DNA from: Streptococcus mitis B6
GTDB lineage: Bacteria > Bacillota > Bacilli > Lactobacillales > Streptococcaceae
Length of the DNA: 64,000 nt
Direction of reading: 5' to 3'
NCBI RefSeq assembly: GCF_000027165.1
Contig: NC_013853.1
Coordinates: 1,922,001 to 1,986,000, forward strand
Within the stretch, counting starts at the first letter, position 1. Each line of letters starts with the position of its first letter. Positions 17,567 to 27,034 of the stretch are shown one piece after another. Below the pieces are notes generated by a model. It had not been told where the DNA came from and ran no database searches. It was given only the letters and a program-made list of their open reading frames with translations. Both the position numbers and the translations under genes were made by a program.

Positions 17567-18432
17567 TAGCGAACCTCTCTTCCTGTAAGTGCAATAAAGG
17601 CATCATCCATAGTACCTGGGCGAAACTCAAAAGAATCAATTTCCTCTCGAACTTGTGCCAAATATTCAATGGCTTCGAGTGACGTTTTTGGATAAAAAAG
17701 ATATTCCAACTCATTTTCTGCTTCTACTGTCATTTCAGTCTGTAGCCATTTTTCTAAGTCCTTCATTTCTTTAAAACGAATTTTTAGGATATTAGATGCA
17801 TACTGACTCTTGATAGCTGTCGCAGAACCTTTCGCAATCACTTTTCCATGATCAACGATATAGATCTGGTCCGCTTCATCAGCTTCATCCAGATAATGCG
17901 TCGTTAAAACAATGGTCATTCCTTCATCCTTTTGTAGTCGATACAGGAGATCCCAGATAGATTTGCGAGTCTGAATATCGAGTCCCGTTGTTGGCTCATC
18001 CAAGAAAAGGATATCTGGTTTCGAAAGAAGAGCACGCGCGATATCAACCCGACGCTTTTGTCCACCTGACAAAGTTCCATAGAGTTGTTTCTGGAAGGCA
18101 GCCAAACCCAGTTGATGGATCAAATCCTCTACACGATTTGCTTCAATCCCCTTATACTGTTGAGCACGAATCGTGAGATTTTCCCTAACTGTCAACATCT
18201 CGTCCAGTACACTAGCTTGAAAAACAACTCCGATTTTCGTATTTGGAGCATATAGCACCTGACCTTGTGTTGCTTCTTTCAAACCGATTAACATGGAAAT
18301 AGTTGTTGATTTTCCTGCACCGTTGGGACCCAAAGTAGCATTGAAACTTCCTTTTTCAAACTGTAATTGAATATCGTCAACAGCCGTGTAATTGCCGTAC
18401 CGTTTTGTTAAATGTTTAGCTTGTAAAATCAT
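17566..18432 (-). CDS. ABC transporter ATP-binding protein (ABC-2 exporter)
   Basis: 288 aa from MILQAKHLTKRYG at 18432 after AAGGAGGGAG; seven further upstream codons overlap that SD. Walker A GPNGAGKST (~38), signature LSGGQKRR (~135), Walker [14 protein letters not shown] (~155), H-loop LTTHYLDEAD. It resembles DrrA/CcmA-type exporters and pairs with the overlapping permease. First gene of the ABC-LytTR-DUF3021 operon. Confidence 0.93.
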   Translation of the reverse strand: MILQAKHLTKRYGNYTAVDDIQLQFEKGSFNATLGPNGAGKSTTISMLIGLKEATQGQVLYAPNTKIGVVFQASVLDEMLTVRENLTIRAQQYKGIEANRVEDLIHQLGLAAFQKQLYGTLSGGQKRRVDIARALLSKPDILFLDEPTTGLDIQTRKSIWDLLYRLQKDEGMTIVLTTHYLDEADEADQIYIVDHGKVIAKGSATAIKSQYASNILKIRFKEMKDLEKWLQTEMTVEAENELEYLFYPKTSLEAIEYLAQVREEIDSFEFRPGTMDDAFIALTGREVR

Positions 18433-18466
18433 ATTTCTCCCTCCTTCTAACACATTTAGTCTAACA

Positions 18467-18492
18467 AAAAAGCCGTCGGAAAAACGGCTTTC
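18467..18492 (-). terminator. Terminator upstream of the ABC operon
   Basis: Minus strand AAAGCCGTTTTTCCGACGGCTTTTTT: stem AGCCGT/ACGGCT with a T-run. Ends transcription coming from leuS. Confidence 0.8.
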
Positions 18493-18559
18493 AAAGACAA
18501 GTGGTTAAAATGCCAGGTTAAGTGGTGTGATAGTGGGAATAGAATTATATTTTTTGATT

Positions 18560-18597
18560 AAAAATCCTCCAGATTCTACTCTGAAGGACTTTTAAAT
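18560..18597. terminator. Bidirectional hairpin downstream of leuS
   Basis: TCCTCCAGA pairs with TCTGAAGGA around CTACT-type loop sequence, A/T-runs on both sides. It follows the duplicated leuS fragment and was probably the original leuS terminator of the donor sequence. Confidence 0.65.
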
Positions 18598-18601
18598 TTA
18601 T

Positions 18602-18634
18602 TTCGTTACGATATTTACAAGCTTGGTTGGCTTC
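18602..18634 (-). pseudogene. Duplicated fragment of a divergent leuS 3' end
   Basis: Minus strand reads P-T-K-L-V-N-I-V-T-K-stop, matching the true leuS C terminus [14 protein letters not shown] about 50 bp downstream of it. The bases differ mostly at third positions, so it is a homologous end from a diverged allele and not a recent copy. Probably left by recombination that brought in a leuS 3' end and kept part of the old one. Confidence 0.6.
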
Positions 18635-18670
18635 AATAGTCCAGTGGACTATTGAAGGTGGCAGATAGAG

Positions 18671-18714
18671 CTAATAAACTCGTTATTTAACGACAATATT
18701 AACGAGTTTATTAG
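18671..18714. repeat. 15-bp perfect inverted repeat over the leuS stop
   Basis: CTAATAAACTCGTTA (18671-18685) and TAACGAGTTTATTAG (18700-18714) are exact complements around 14 bases. The stem includes the last leuS codons and the stop codon. Confidence 0.8.
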
Positions 18715-21184
18715 GTACCGCAATCACTTTCACGATTTCTTTACCGTCAATCTCTGCTTTGACTTTTTCGTTAGCAAGAGCTACTTCTTGCAACTCTTTG
18801 CGTGATAGGTCTTTAGCAACCATGAGTTTGGCACGGACTTTACCTTTGATTTGAACAACGATTTCGATTTCGTCTTCAACCAATTTGCTTTCGTCCCATG
18901 TTGGCCAAGCTACGTAAGAGATAGACTCACCTGTTGCTGCGACTGTTTGCCAGAGTTCTTCTGCCAAGTGAGGCGCAAATGGAGCGATCAATTGGACGAA
19001 GCCTTTGGCGTAATCCACATAGAGTTTGTCTTCCTTGTTAGCAGCATTGACAAAGACCATGAGTTGGGCAATGGCTGTGTTGAATTTCATGGACTCGATT
19101 TGCTCTGTGACAGCTTTAACGGTTTCGTTATAAACCTTGTCTAGAGCACCATTGTTTTCCGCAACGATTTCTTTACTTGTAATCAAACGGTACACACGGT
19201 CGAGGAACTTACGACTTCCTTCCAGACCTTCTTCTGACCAAGCGATGGAAGCATCGAGTGGTCCCATAAACATTTCATAGACACGAAGGGTATCGGCACC
19301 ATATTGCTCCACCACGTCGTCTGGATTAACAACGTTCTTGAGCGATTTAGACATCTTGGCTGGCGCTTGCTCCAACTCCTCTCCTGTTTCCACATGGAAG
19401 AAAGAACCGTCACGTTTTTCAACCTTGTCGGTTGCCACAAGAGCCCCACGGTGGTCACGGTAGCTGGTTCCCAAAATCATCCCTTGATTAAAGAGTTTTT
19501 GGAATGGTTCCTTAGTTGGAACAACACCGAGGTCATAGAGGAATTTATGCCAGAAACGAGCGTAGAGCAAGTGAAGTACAGCATGCTCTGCACCACCCAC
19601 GTAGATATCTACTGGCAACCATTGTTTGAGAAGATCCTCATCAGCCAATTTCTCAGTATTGTGTGGATCAATATATCGAAGGTAATACCAGCTTGAACCT
19701 GCCCATTGTGGCATGGTGTTGGTTTCACGACGACCTTTAACACCATCTTCACGAGTCACTTCAAGCCAGTCTGTCAAGTTAGCTAGTGGACTTTCACCAG
19801 TACCTGAGGGACGGATGTCCTTGGTTACAGGCAAAACAAGTGGCAATTCACTTTCAGGGACAGCTGTTGAAGTTCCATCTTCCCAATGAATGATTGGGAT
19901 TGGCTCACCCCAGTAACGTTGACGGCTAAAGAGCCAGTCGCGGAGACGGTAGGTAACTTTCTCTTGTCCACAACCTTCCTCTTCCAACCAAGACACAATC
20001 TTGGCAATAGCGTCTTCTTTGTTGAGTCCATCTAGGAAGTCTGAATTGACATGAAGACCATCTTCTGTGTAGGCAGCTTCTGCTACATTTCCACCTTCAA
20101 GTACTTCGACGATTGGAAGGTCAAATTGTTTGGCAAATTCCCAGTCACGTTGATCGTGGGCAGGCACAGCCATGACAGCACCTGTTCCATAACTAGCAAG
20201 AACATAGTCCGCAATCCAGATTGGGATTTCCTTACCATTGACAGGGTTGATGGCATAAGCACCAGTCCAAACCCCTGTTTTTTCTTTGGCAAGGTCTGTA
20301 CGAGCCAAATCTGACTTGAGGCTGGCTTGGTGTTTATAGTCTGCTACTGCCTCTGCTTGCTCTGGACTTGTGATAGCGTCAACCAAGTCATGCTCAGGAG
20401 CCAAAACGGTGAAAGTCGCACCGAAAAGAGTATCAGGACGAGTGGTAAAAACAGTAAATTCCTTATCAGTTCCCTTAACCTTGAAGGTTACATTGGAACC
20501 AGTTGATTTACCAATCCAGTTGCGTTGCATGTCCTTGATAGACTCTGGCCAATCTAGTTCATCTAAGTCATTGAGCAAACGCTCTGCGTAAGCCGTGATT
20601 TTGAGCATCCATTGGCGCATTGGTTTGCGGACAACTGGATAGCCTCCACGCTCAGATGTTCCGTCAGGAAGGACCTCTTCGTTGGCGATGGCTGTTCCCA
20701 ATTCCTCAACCCAGTTTACTGGCACTTCAGCTTCATAGGCCAAGCCTTTTTCGTAAAGCTTAGTGAAAATCCATTGCGTCCACTTGTAGTAGTTTGGATC
20801 TGTTGTATTGACTTCACGATCCCAGTCGTAAGAAAATCCAAGCGCATTGATTTGGCGTTTGAAGTTAGCAATGTTTTCCGCTGTGAATTCTGCGGGGTCA
20901 TTACCAGTATCCATAGCGTATTGCTCTGCAGGCAAACCAAAAGCATCCCAACCCATTGGGTGAAGGACATTGTAGCCTTGCGCACGTTTGTAACGACTGA
21001 GGATATCGGTTGCAGTATAACCTTCTGGGTGTCCTACGTGCAGACCAGCTCCAGACGGATAAGGGAACATATCAAGCGCATAAAACTTAGGTTTTGATGC
21101 GTCTGTTCCTGTCTTAAATGTATGATGTTCTGCCCAGTAGCTCTGCCACTTAGGCTCAATTTCTTTATGATTATAAAAACTCAT
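18683..21184 (-). CDS. leuS: Leucyl-tRNA synthetase
   Basis: Class I synthetase, 833 aa, usual length. HIGH-type motif [16 protein letters not shown] (~41), CP1 editing domain in the middle third, [16 protein letters not shown] (~610), C-terminal LVNIVVK. Extended -10 TGG-TATAAT at 21213-21220 on the minus strand; no T-box leader, the leader being ~20 nt with GGAGAGAG as SD. The 3' end lies in an inverted repeat and is followed by a second, diverged leuS end. Confidence 0.97.
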   Translation of the reverse strand: MSFYNHKEIEPKWQSYWAEHHTFKTGTDASKPKFYALDMFPYPSGAGLHVGHPEGYTATDILSRYKRAQGYNVLHPMGWDAFGLPAEQYAMDTGNDPAEFTAENIANFKRQINALGFSYDWDREVNTTDPNYYKWTQWIFTKLYEKGLAYEAEVPVNWVEELGTAIANEEVLPDGTSERGGYPVVRKPMRQWMLKITAYAERLLNDLDELDWPESIKDMQRNWIGKSTGSNVTFKVKGTDKEFTVFTTRPDTLFGATFTVLAPEHDLVDAITSPEQAEAVADYKHQASLKSDLARTDLAKEKTGVWTGAYAINPVNGKEIPIWIADYVLASYGTGAVMAVPAHDQRDWEFAKQFDLPIVEVLEGGNVAEAAYTEDGLHVNSDFLDGLNKEDAIAKIVSWLEEEGCGQEKVTYRLRDWLFSRQRYWGEPIPIIHWEDGTSTAVPESELPLVLPVTKDIRPSGTGESPLANLTDWLEVTREDGVKGRRETNTMPQWAGSSWYYLRYIDPHNTEKLADEDLLKQWLPVDIYVGGAEHAVLHLLYARFWHKFLYDLGVVPTKEPFQKLFNQGMILGTSYRDHRGALVATDKVEKRDGSFFHVETGEELEQAPAKMSKSLKNVVNPDDVVEQYGADTLRVYEMFMGPLDASIAWSEEGLEGSRKFLDRVYRLITSKEIVAENNGALDKVYNETVKAVTEQIESMKFNTAIAQLMVFVNAANKEDKLYVDYAKGFVQLIAPFAPHLAEELWQTVAATGESISYVAWPTWDESKLVEDEIEIVVQIKGKVRAKLMVAKDLSRKELQEVALANEKVKAEIDGKEIVKVIAVPNKLVNIVVK

Positions 21185-21344
21185 GGTCTCTCTCCAATTT
21201 TGTGATGTTACTATTATACCATTTTTGGGGGAATTTGAAAGACGAGAAATGTTCTTTTAGACTTGGATAGCAAGAAAGACTGAATCGCAAATCCAGCTTA
21301 TTTAGCAGTATAAAAAATTAGCCCCCATTTGGAGCTAACTTCTA

Positions 21345-22037
21345 TTAACTATTTGTCTCTTCCATCTTCTCCCGTCCTAGTTCTCGGTAACTACGGTCGC
21401 CGACAATTTCTACGCTAAACTGGCCGTCCTCATATTCAAGGATCGTCACGCTACCATTATCTAGACCATGCGGATGCATGCCATTAATCAGATAAACAAT
21501 GGTTCCAATGGTCATTCCGTGGCTAACGACAAGAGCATTGCCCCCACCATGTTCTTCCATTTCTTTGGCAATCGCTTCAAAACCTTCCTTGATTCGGCCA
21601 CTGAGTTTTTCCCAGCCCTCAGCCCAACCAGCTGTATCAACCTCTACCAAGCCCTCAGCCAGTTCAGCATAAGACAATTGGTGAACATGGTCCACATTAA
21701 AGATACGAGGAATAATGCCCATGAAAAGATCGCCATCGTAGGCCCCGTCAAAGCTACCAAAACACCATTCTCTGATACGCTTGTCCATGCGATAAGGGAT
21801 TTTTCCCTGCAAACCAAGTTCATCAAGGATGATTCCCATTGTCTGAATGGTGCGACCAGAATCACTCGAATAAGCACGCTCAAACTGTAGACCAGACTCT
21901 CGCAAACCGATTCCTAATTCTTGAATCCCTCGCTCACCTTCAGCTGTTAAGGGAGTATCGCTCCAACCTTGCGCTCGACCAATCGTGTTAAACATGGTCT
22001 TGCCATGACGTACCAAATACAATCGTACTTTTACCAT
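21345..22037 (-). CDS. Histidine phosphatase (phosphoglycerate mutase-like) protein
   Basis: 230 aa. LVRHGKTMFNTIGRAQGWSDTPLT holds the catalytic histidine (RHG), and VVSHGMTIG (~170) the second histidine. Branch of the superfamily with diverse phosphatases, so a glycolytic role should not be assumed. Own promoter: TATAAT 22060-22065 on the minus strand, located inside the csRNA D terminator region's far side. Confidence 0.88.
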   Translation of the reverse strand: MVKVRLYLVRHGKTMFNTIGRAQGWSDTPLTAEGERGIQELGIGLRESGLQFERAYSSDSGRTIQTMGIILDELGLQGKIPYRMDKRIREWCFGSFDGAYDGDLFMGIIPRIFNVDHVHQLSYAELAEGLVEVDTAGWAEGWEKLSGRIKEGFEAIAKEMEEHGGGNALVVSHGMTIGTIVYLINGMHPHGLDNGSVTILEYEDGQFSVEIVGDRSYRELGREKMEETNS

Positions 22038-22077
22038 TTTCCGTCCTCCGTTTGCTTCTATTATATCATGGATGATA

Positions 22078-22227
22078 AAACAAAAGCCACCCAGACAGGT
22101 GACTTTTGCAGGAGATTATTATGAAAAAGTTTAGGAGTTCTATTAAATAAAGATATTAGATGAAAATCAAATTCAAACTAAATCAGAGTTATCTGTTTCA
22201 AATAATATTAGGAGGTCTTTATTTAAT
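22078..22227 (-). ncRNA. CiaR-controlled small RNA (csRNA), long copy D
   Basis: ~150 nt, longer than A-C because the 5' hairpin (ATTAAATAAAG pairing with CTTTATTTAAT) carries a ~55-nt insertion in its loop beside CCTCCTAA. The linker TCATAATAATCTCC and terminator AAAGTCACC-loop-GGGTGGCTTTT are as in the others. Pneumococcus also has one csRNA of about this size, so it is probably the orthologue. Confidence 0.87.
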
Positions 22228-22233
22228 GATTAT

Positions 22234-22266
22234 AGTATACACATCCAACCTTAAATAGAGCTTAAA
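22234..22266 (-). promoter_or_regulatory. CiaR site and promoter of csRNA D
   Basis: Perfect TTTAAG-CTCTA-TTTAAG (22250-22266), 10 bp, TATACT (22234-22239) on the minus strand; the best match of the four. It lies 4 bp beyond the stop of the choline-binding protein gene. Confidence 0.92.
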
Positions 22267-22269
22267 AAA

Positions 22270-23763
22270 TTATACCCATTCACCTTTTTCGTTTACTTTA
22301 TAGCCATTAATGGTCATATTTTTTGCCAATTTCCCATCAGCTAACAAGTAATACCACTTATCTCCATCTTTAATCCATTGGTTACGAGCGTACTTGCCGT
22401 CTTGGTTAAGATAGTACCAACTATCATACTGAGAATCAAATACCCACTCACTCTTAGCCATGTAACCGCCACGTTTTAGGTAGTATTCGCCCTGCCAAGC
22501 TTTCTCCACATAACTACCAGTTGAATCTACATAAAACCAGCTCTTATAATCTTCATCATAAATCCATTCACTTGCAGCCATTGAAGCATCTGCTTTTAGA
22601 TAATAACGCCCTACCCAACGGTTTCTTACAAGGTTACCCGAAAGGTCATTATAGTACCATTTGCCAGACTCTTTAAACCACTTACTTGCTTGATGATTTT
22701 TCTTAGTCTCTTCATTAGATGTAACAGTAGATTGAGATGAAGTTGAAACTGAGGATGAAGTTCCAGTAGAAACCGCTTGAATAGCTTCCTCTTTCGTAAC
22801 CTTAGGATTAGCTTTTCCTTGGTAAACATCTTCAATACGCTTAGTAAAGACAGATAACTCTTCAGGGGATAGCATTCGACTATTTTTGTAATTACCATCC
22901 TCATGTATATCCGCTTCTGTTTTTATCTTTTTAACAGCTTCTCCTACTATGTCATCAATCTTACTAAACATAGAAACTTTATCTGCTTTCGAAAGTGAAT
23001 CGTCATTACTAATGGCTGTCTTCTCCATAAAGGCAACAGCATTAACTTCTCTGATATTCTTTTCAGTAGGTGCTAATGAAAATGCTTGAAAATCATCTGA
23101 TAGAAAAGTTGGTAACCTTTTTAAAAATTCAGTTAATTGCTCTTTACCATTATATACTTCATATTGATCTAACCAATTAGGTCCACCTGGTCCTCCCCAA
23201 CTATAATTGGGATTGATATATTGCAACATTTTTTCTCTTTCAAGATTTGTATAATGCGGATTTTTCTTAATTTGAGCAGTGACAAGTTCTTTCTTCTTCT
23301 CTACTATTGTACTAAAAATATACCATTTTATTTCTAGATTATAATTTCTATTCTCATTTTGAGGTTCACGAAATTGAAATCTTTCTTTTCTATATTCCCA
23401 TTCTCCTATATGTGATAATATTTCCTTTTCTTCTTTATCAATAGAATCTATAAACTCTCTAATAATTCTACTAAAATGTGCTGATATTTTATTTCTAACT
23501 AATGCTACATCGTTTTGTGAGAAAGAAACTAAACTCCAGTCTAATTGTTCAACTAATTTAAGTAGTTTTTCTTTGTCTTTCTCAATATACTCTAGGTTTG
23601 CTTTTTTATATTCTGCAATTACTTTCCTAACCTCTTCTGGACTTACACTAGTAGCAGTTTCATGACTTTCTTCCTGTGCATAAACTACTTGATTGGTAAA
23701 AGTTGGGACTAGTAAAGTCGACAGTCCTAAAGCTACTAAAGCATGTTTCATTTCTTTTTTCAT
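22270..23763 (-). CDS. Choline-binding surface protein, accessory
   Basis: ~497 aa. Signal peptide to about residue 30 (cleavage near VYA-QEE), then ~300 residues rich in Lys/Glu predicted helical with no family I recognise, a Ser/Thr-rich linker (~335-350), and from ~357 aromatic choline-binding repeats (GKWYYNDLSGNLV, WFYVDSTGSYV, WYYLNQDGKYA, KWYYLLADGKLA) that hold the protein on teichoic-acid phosphocholine. Start: second ATG of MMKK, 6 nt from AGGAG. Only ~17 bp separate it from UPF0210, so it may be cotranscribed. The N-terminal domain is AT-richer than the neighbours, and I know no choline-binding gene at this site in TIGR4: probably acquired. Confidence 0.88.
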   Translation of the reverse strand: MKKEMKHALVALGLSTLLVPTFTNQVVYAQEESHETATSVSPEEVRKVIAEYKKANLEYIEKDKEKLLKLVEQLDWSLVSFSQNDVALVRNKISAHFSRIIREFIDSIDKEEKEILSHIGEWEYRKERFQFREPQNENRNYNLEIKWYIFSTIVEKKKELVTAQIKKNPHYTNLEREKMLQYINPNYSWGGPGGPNWLDQYEVYNGKEQLTEFLKRLPTFLSDDFQAFSLAPTEKNIREVNAVAFMEKTAISNDDSLSKADKVSMFSKIDDIVGEAVKKIKTEADIHEDGNYKNSRMLSPEELSVFTKRIEDVYQGKANPKVTKEEAIQAVSTGTSSSVSTSSQSTVTSNEETKKNHQASKWFKESGKWYYNDLSGNLVRNRWVGRYYLKADASMAASEWIYDEDYKSWFYVDSTGSYVEKAWQGEYYLKRGGYMAKSEWVFDSQYDSWYYLNQDGKYARNQWIKDGDKWYYLLADGKLAKNMTINGYKVNEKGEWV

Positions 23764-23780
23764 CATTTTCTCCTACTTTC

Positions 23781-25118
23781 TTAATTTTTAAAACTATGGA
23801 TTGGTGCTGGGATTTGTCCTCCGCGAGAGATGAAATCGAAAGACGAAGCCCCATTGACCTTCATAACAGGTGCAGTTCCTAATAGACCACCAAACTCAAT
23901 CATATCACCTTCTTTTCCTTTTGGAATGATACGAACAGCTGTTGTTTTCATGTTAATGACACCAATTGCAGCTTCATCTGCAATCATAGCCGCAATGGTT
24001 TCAGCAGGTGTATCCTCCGGAATGGCAATCATATCCAAACCAACGGAACAGATAGCCGTCATAGCTTCTAGTTTTTCCAGATTAAGAGAGCCATTTTGCA
24101 CTGCAGCAATCATTCCTTCATCCTCAGAAACAGGGATAAAGGCACCAGACAAACCACCGACTTGGTTGCAAGCCATAACTCCGCCCTTCTTAACTTGGTC
24201 ATTCAAGAGAGCCAAGGCAGCCGTCGTTCCATGCGTACCAACTGTCTCTAGCCCCATTTCCTCAAGGACACGTGCTACAGAATCTCCAACCGCAGGAGTT
24301 GGCGCCAAACTCAAGTCCACAATACCAAATTCCACACCCAGTCTTTCACTAGCCATCTGACCAACCAATTGACCGATACGAGTAATTTTAAAGGCAGTTT
24401 TCTTAACTGTTTCTGCTACTACATCAAAGCTCTGTCCACGAACTTTTTCCAAGGCACGCTTTACCACACCAGGACCGGAAACTCCGACATTGATGATAAC
24501 ATCTGCCTCACCAACACCATGGAAGGCACCCGCCATAAATGGATTGTCCTCAACAGCATTAGCGAATACAACCAGCTTGGCCGCTCCCATATCTGATAGA
24601 TTAGCCGTTTCCTTGATAACTCGTCCCATATCTGCTACAGCCGTCATATTGATGCCAGACTTGGTTGAGCCGATATTGACTGACGAGCAGACCTTATCCG
24701 TTTCAGCCAAAGCACGAGGAATAGAATTGATAAGAATCTCATCTCCCTTTTGGTACCCCTTTTGTACCAAGGCAGAAAAACCACCAATAAAATCCACACC
24801 AATCTCTTTCGCAGCCTTATCAAGCGCTTTTGCCAGAACCACATAGTCTGTCGCATCTGTCGCTGCTCCAATCAGAGAAATAGGAGTCACCGATACACGC
24901 TTATTAACGATAGGAATTCCCAACTCAGCTGCAATTTCATCGCCAACAGCCACTAAATTAGCTGCCTTGCTCGTAATCTTTTGATAAATTTTCTCCGCAG
25001 CACGATTGATATCTGGATCGATACAGTCCAAAAGGGAAATCCCCATGGTAATAGTTCTGATATCGAAATTTTGCTCCTCAATCATGGCGATGGTTTCAGT
25101 AACTTGTCTAATATCCAT
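23781..25118 (-). CDS. UPF0210 (DUF711) family protein
   Basis: 445 aa from [12 protein letters not shown] at 25118, 6 nt after AGGAGG; a GTG two codons earlier overlaps that SD. Conserved streptococcal protein distantly related to glycyl-radical/pyruvate-formate-lyase-like folds by annotation, but no glycyl-radical motif is visible. Biochemical role unknown. Always paired with the UPF0237 ACT protein (9-bp gap here), suggesting a ligand-controlled enzyme. Confidence 0.88.
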   Translation of the reverse strand: MDIRQVTETIAMIEEQNFDIRTITMGISLLDCIDPDINRAAEKIYQKITSKAANLVAVGDEIAAELGIPIVNKRVSVTPISLIGAATDATDYVVLAKALDKAAKEIGVDFIGGFSALVQKGYQKGDEILINSIPRALAETDKVCSSVNIGSTKSGINMTAVADMGRVIKETANLSDMGAAKLVVFANAVEDNPFMAGAFHGVGEADVIINVGVSGPGVVKRALEKVRGQSFDVVAETVKKTAFKITRIGQLVGQMASERLGVEFGIVDLSLAPTPAVGDSVARVLEEMGLETVGTHGTTAALALLNDQVKKGGVMACNQVGGLSGAFIPVSEDEGMIAAVQNGSLNLEKLEAMTAICSVGLDMIAIPEDTPAETIAAMIADEAAIGVINMKTTAVRIIPKGKEGDMIEFGGLLGTAPVMKVNGASSFDFISRGGQIPAPIHSFKN

Positions 25119-25127
25119 GTGCACCTC

Positions 25128-25394
25128 CTAGATATTATACATAGCTTCGAAAATCGCTGCACTCTGAATATTGATTTTCACATTCAAAGTTTGCCCAAAA
25201 GTTTCAAACTCATTTCGCAGATAAGTAAAATCCTGCTTTTCATCACTAGAGACGACAGCCATCATCGTGAAATATTCATCCAAGACAGTTTGAGAGATAT
25301 CATCAATATTCAAACCCAATTCTGCAATTTTACCAGAAACACCTGCAACAATTCCAGATTTATCTTTACCAACAACAGTTATAATCGCTTTCAT
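25128..25394 (-). CDS. UPF0237 ACT-domain protein
   Basis: 88 aa from MKAIITVVGKDKSGIVAG at 25394, SD TTGGAG. The whole protein is one ACT domain (glycine-rich first loop GKDKSGIVAGV), a fold that binds amino acids or other small ligands. An open frame continues 31 codons upstream but without SD. Promoter with extended -10 TGC-TATACT at 25457-25465 (minus). Confidence 0.9.
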   Translation of the reverse strand: MKAIITVVGKDKSGIVAGVSGKIAELGLNIDDISQTVLDEYFTMMAVVSSDEKQDFTYLRNEFETFGQTLNVKINIQSAAIFEAMYNI

Positions 25395-25456
25395 AAGCAA
25401 ACTCCAATTCTTCTTAAAATAAGAAACCTGAACATTAAACAGGATTCTTTTCAAAT

Positions 25457-25464
25457 AGTATAGC
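25457..25464 (-). promoter_or_regulatory. Promoter of UPF0237-UPF0210(-CBP)
   Basis: TG-C-TATACT, TATACT at 25457-25462 on the minus strand; it directly follows the ribosomal operon terminator. Confidence 0.65.
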
Positions 25465-25485
25465 ATAATTCTAACGAAAATACTC

Positions 25486-25542
25486 AAAAACGCCTGCTTA
25501 CGAAGTTGTTCTTAAGCAAAAAACAATTTCGTAAACAAGCGT
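25486..25542 (-). terminator. Terminator of the ribosomal cluster
   Basis: Minus strand ACGCTTGTTTACGAA pairs with TTCGTAAGCAGGCGT (three internal mismatches, extended inside by TTGTT/AACAA), followed by TTTTT. Ends the alpha operon. Confidence 0.8.
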
Positions 25543-25557
25543 CTACTATCCCAACTT

Positions 25558-25645
25558 ATGATGAGTGTTCCCGCTAGGACCGAAATCCTAGCGGTAGACC
25601 AGAGCTAGACTAAGAGCACAAGACTCCATCATCATAACACTCAAC
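25558..25645 (-). other. Structured 3' UTR between rplQ and the terminator
   Basis: Contains a perfect hairpin CCGCTAGGA/TCCTAGCGG (25571-25594) inside an outer stem TGAGTGTT/AACACTCA (25562-25569, 25636-25643). Followed by no T-run, so not a simple terminator; could be an RNA processing or stability element. Confidence 0.5.
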
Positions 25646-25658
25646 AAAATTGATGATT

Positions 25659-26045
25659 TTATACTAATTCGATGATCGCCATTGGCGCTGCATCACCACG
25701 ACGTGGTTCAGTTTTAAGGATACGAGTGTATCCACCGTTACGTTCAGCATAACGAGGTGCGATTTCTGAGAACAATTTTTGAAGTGCTGTAGTAGAAGTG
25801 TACTTATCAGTTGCTTCATCATAGTTTTCAGATGCGATTTCATTACGTACGAAAGCAGCTGCTTGACGACGTGCATGCAAATCACCACGTTTACCTAGAG
25901 TAATCATTTTTTCAACAGTTTTACGGATTTCTTTAGCACGAGCTTCAGTTGTCACGATTGATTCGTTGATCAAAAGGTCAGTTGTCAAATCGCGAAGCAT
26001 TGCTTTACGTTGTGAGCTAGTGCGTCCTAGTTTACGGTAAGCCAT
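25659..26045 (-). CDS. rplQ: 50S ribosomal protein L17
   Basis: 128 aa, [20 protein letters not shown] and [14 protein letters not shown] end ([17 protein letters not shown]), the standard short bacterial form. L17 sits near the exit tunnel. Last gene of the alpha operon, 11 bp after rpoA. Confidence 0.98.
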   Translation of the reverse strand: MAYRKLGRTSSQRKAMLRDLTTDLLINESIVTTEARAKEIRKTVEKMITLGKRGDLHARRQAAAFVRNEIASENYDEATDKYTSTTALQKLFSEIAPRYAERNGGYTRILKTEPRRGDAAPMAIIELV

Positions 26046-26056
26046 GTATTCCTCCT

Positions 26057-26992
26057 TTATTTATCTTTTAATCCAAGACCCAAATCAATGAGTTTGAGTT
26101 TCACTTCTTCCAAACTCTTGCGTCCAAGATTTCGTACTTTCATCATCTCTGCTTCAGATTTTTCTGTCAAATCATGCACAGTATTGATACCGGCACGTTT
26201 TAAACAGTTGTATGAACGCACAGACAAGTCCAGTTCCTCAATCGTACGATCTAAAATACGGTCGTCAGATTCAGTGTCAGCTTCTTTCATCACTTCAGTT
26301 GACTTAGCAATCTCAGTAAGATTTGTAAACAAATCAAGATGTTCTGTCAAAATACGTGCTGAAAGCCCTAAAGCATCTTCTGGAATAATTGTTCCATTTG
26401 TCAAGATTTCAAGGGTTAATTTGTCAAATCCATCATTGCTACCTACACGAGCAGGTTCCACTTGATAGTTGACTTTTGTAACTGGTGTATAAATAGAATC
26501 TACAGCAAGTGTTCCAACTGGTGCATTATCCTTTTTATTTTCATCAGCAGGTACATATCCACGACCACTGTTAACAGTCATAGTCGCTTTTAGAGAAGAA
26601 CCTTCACCGATTGTAAAGAGATAATGATCTGGATTTACAATTTCAATATCGCTATCTGTCAAAATGTCACCAGCTGTTACTTCAGCAGGACCTTCAACAT
26701 CCAGTTCGATGATTTTTTCGTCTTCAACGTACGATTTCACTGCAATTCCTTTAATGTTCAGAATGATTTGCATCACGTCTTCACGAACACCTGGAACTGT
26801 GTCAAACTCATGTAACACACCATCAATATTGATAGATGTCACAGCTGCTCCTGGTAGAGAAGCTAGAAGTACACGACGAAGAGAGTTACCAAGAGTTGTA
26901 CCGTAGCCACGTTCAAGTGGTTCGATTACAAACTTGCCATAATCTTTATTTTCATCAATTTTTGTTATATTTGGTTTTTCAAACTCGATCAT
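26057..26992 (-). CDS. rpoA: RNA polymerase subunit alpha
   Basis: 311 aa. N-terminal dimerisation domain with [15 protein letters not shown], flexible linker near 230-245, C-terminal domain with [21 protein letters not shown] and [15 protein letters not shown], the helix-hairpin-helix that contacts UP elements and activators such as response regulators. Embedded between rpsK and rplQ as usual. Confidence 0.98.
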
Positions 26993-27034
26993 TTAGTTAC
27001 TCCCTCTTAAACGAAAAGCAGTGTAATGCGATGA

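Noticed and set aside
19304..19696. 130-aa ORF on the plus strand inside leuS
   Set aside because: Antisense shadow of a conserved gene; no SD or family similarity.
21185..21344. Possible T-box leader for leuS
   Set aside because: Promoter lies ~30 bp from the start codon, leaving no room for a T-box; no T-box sequence seen.
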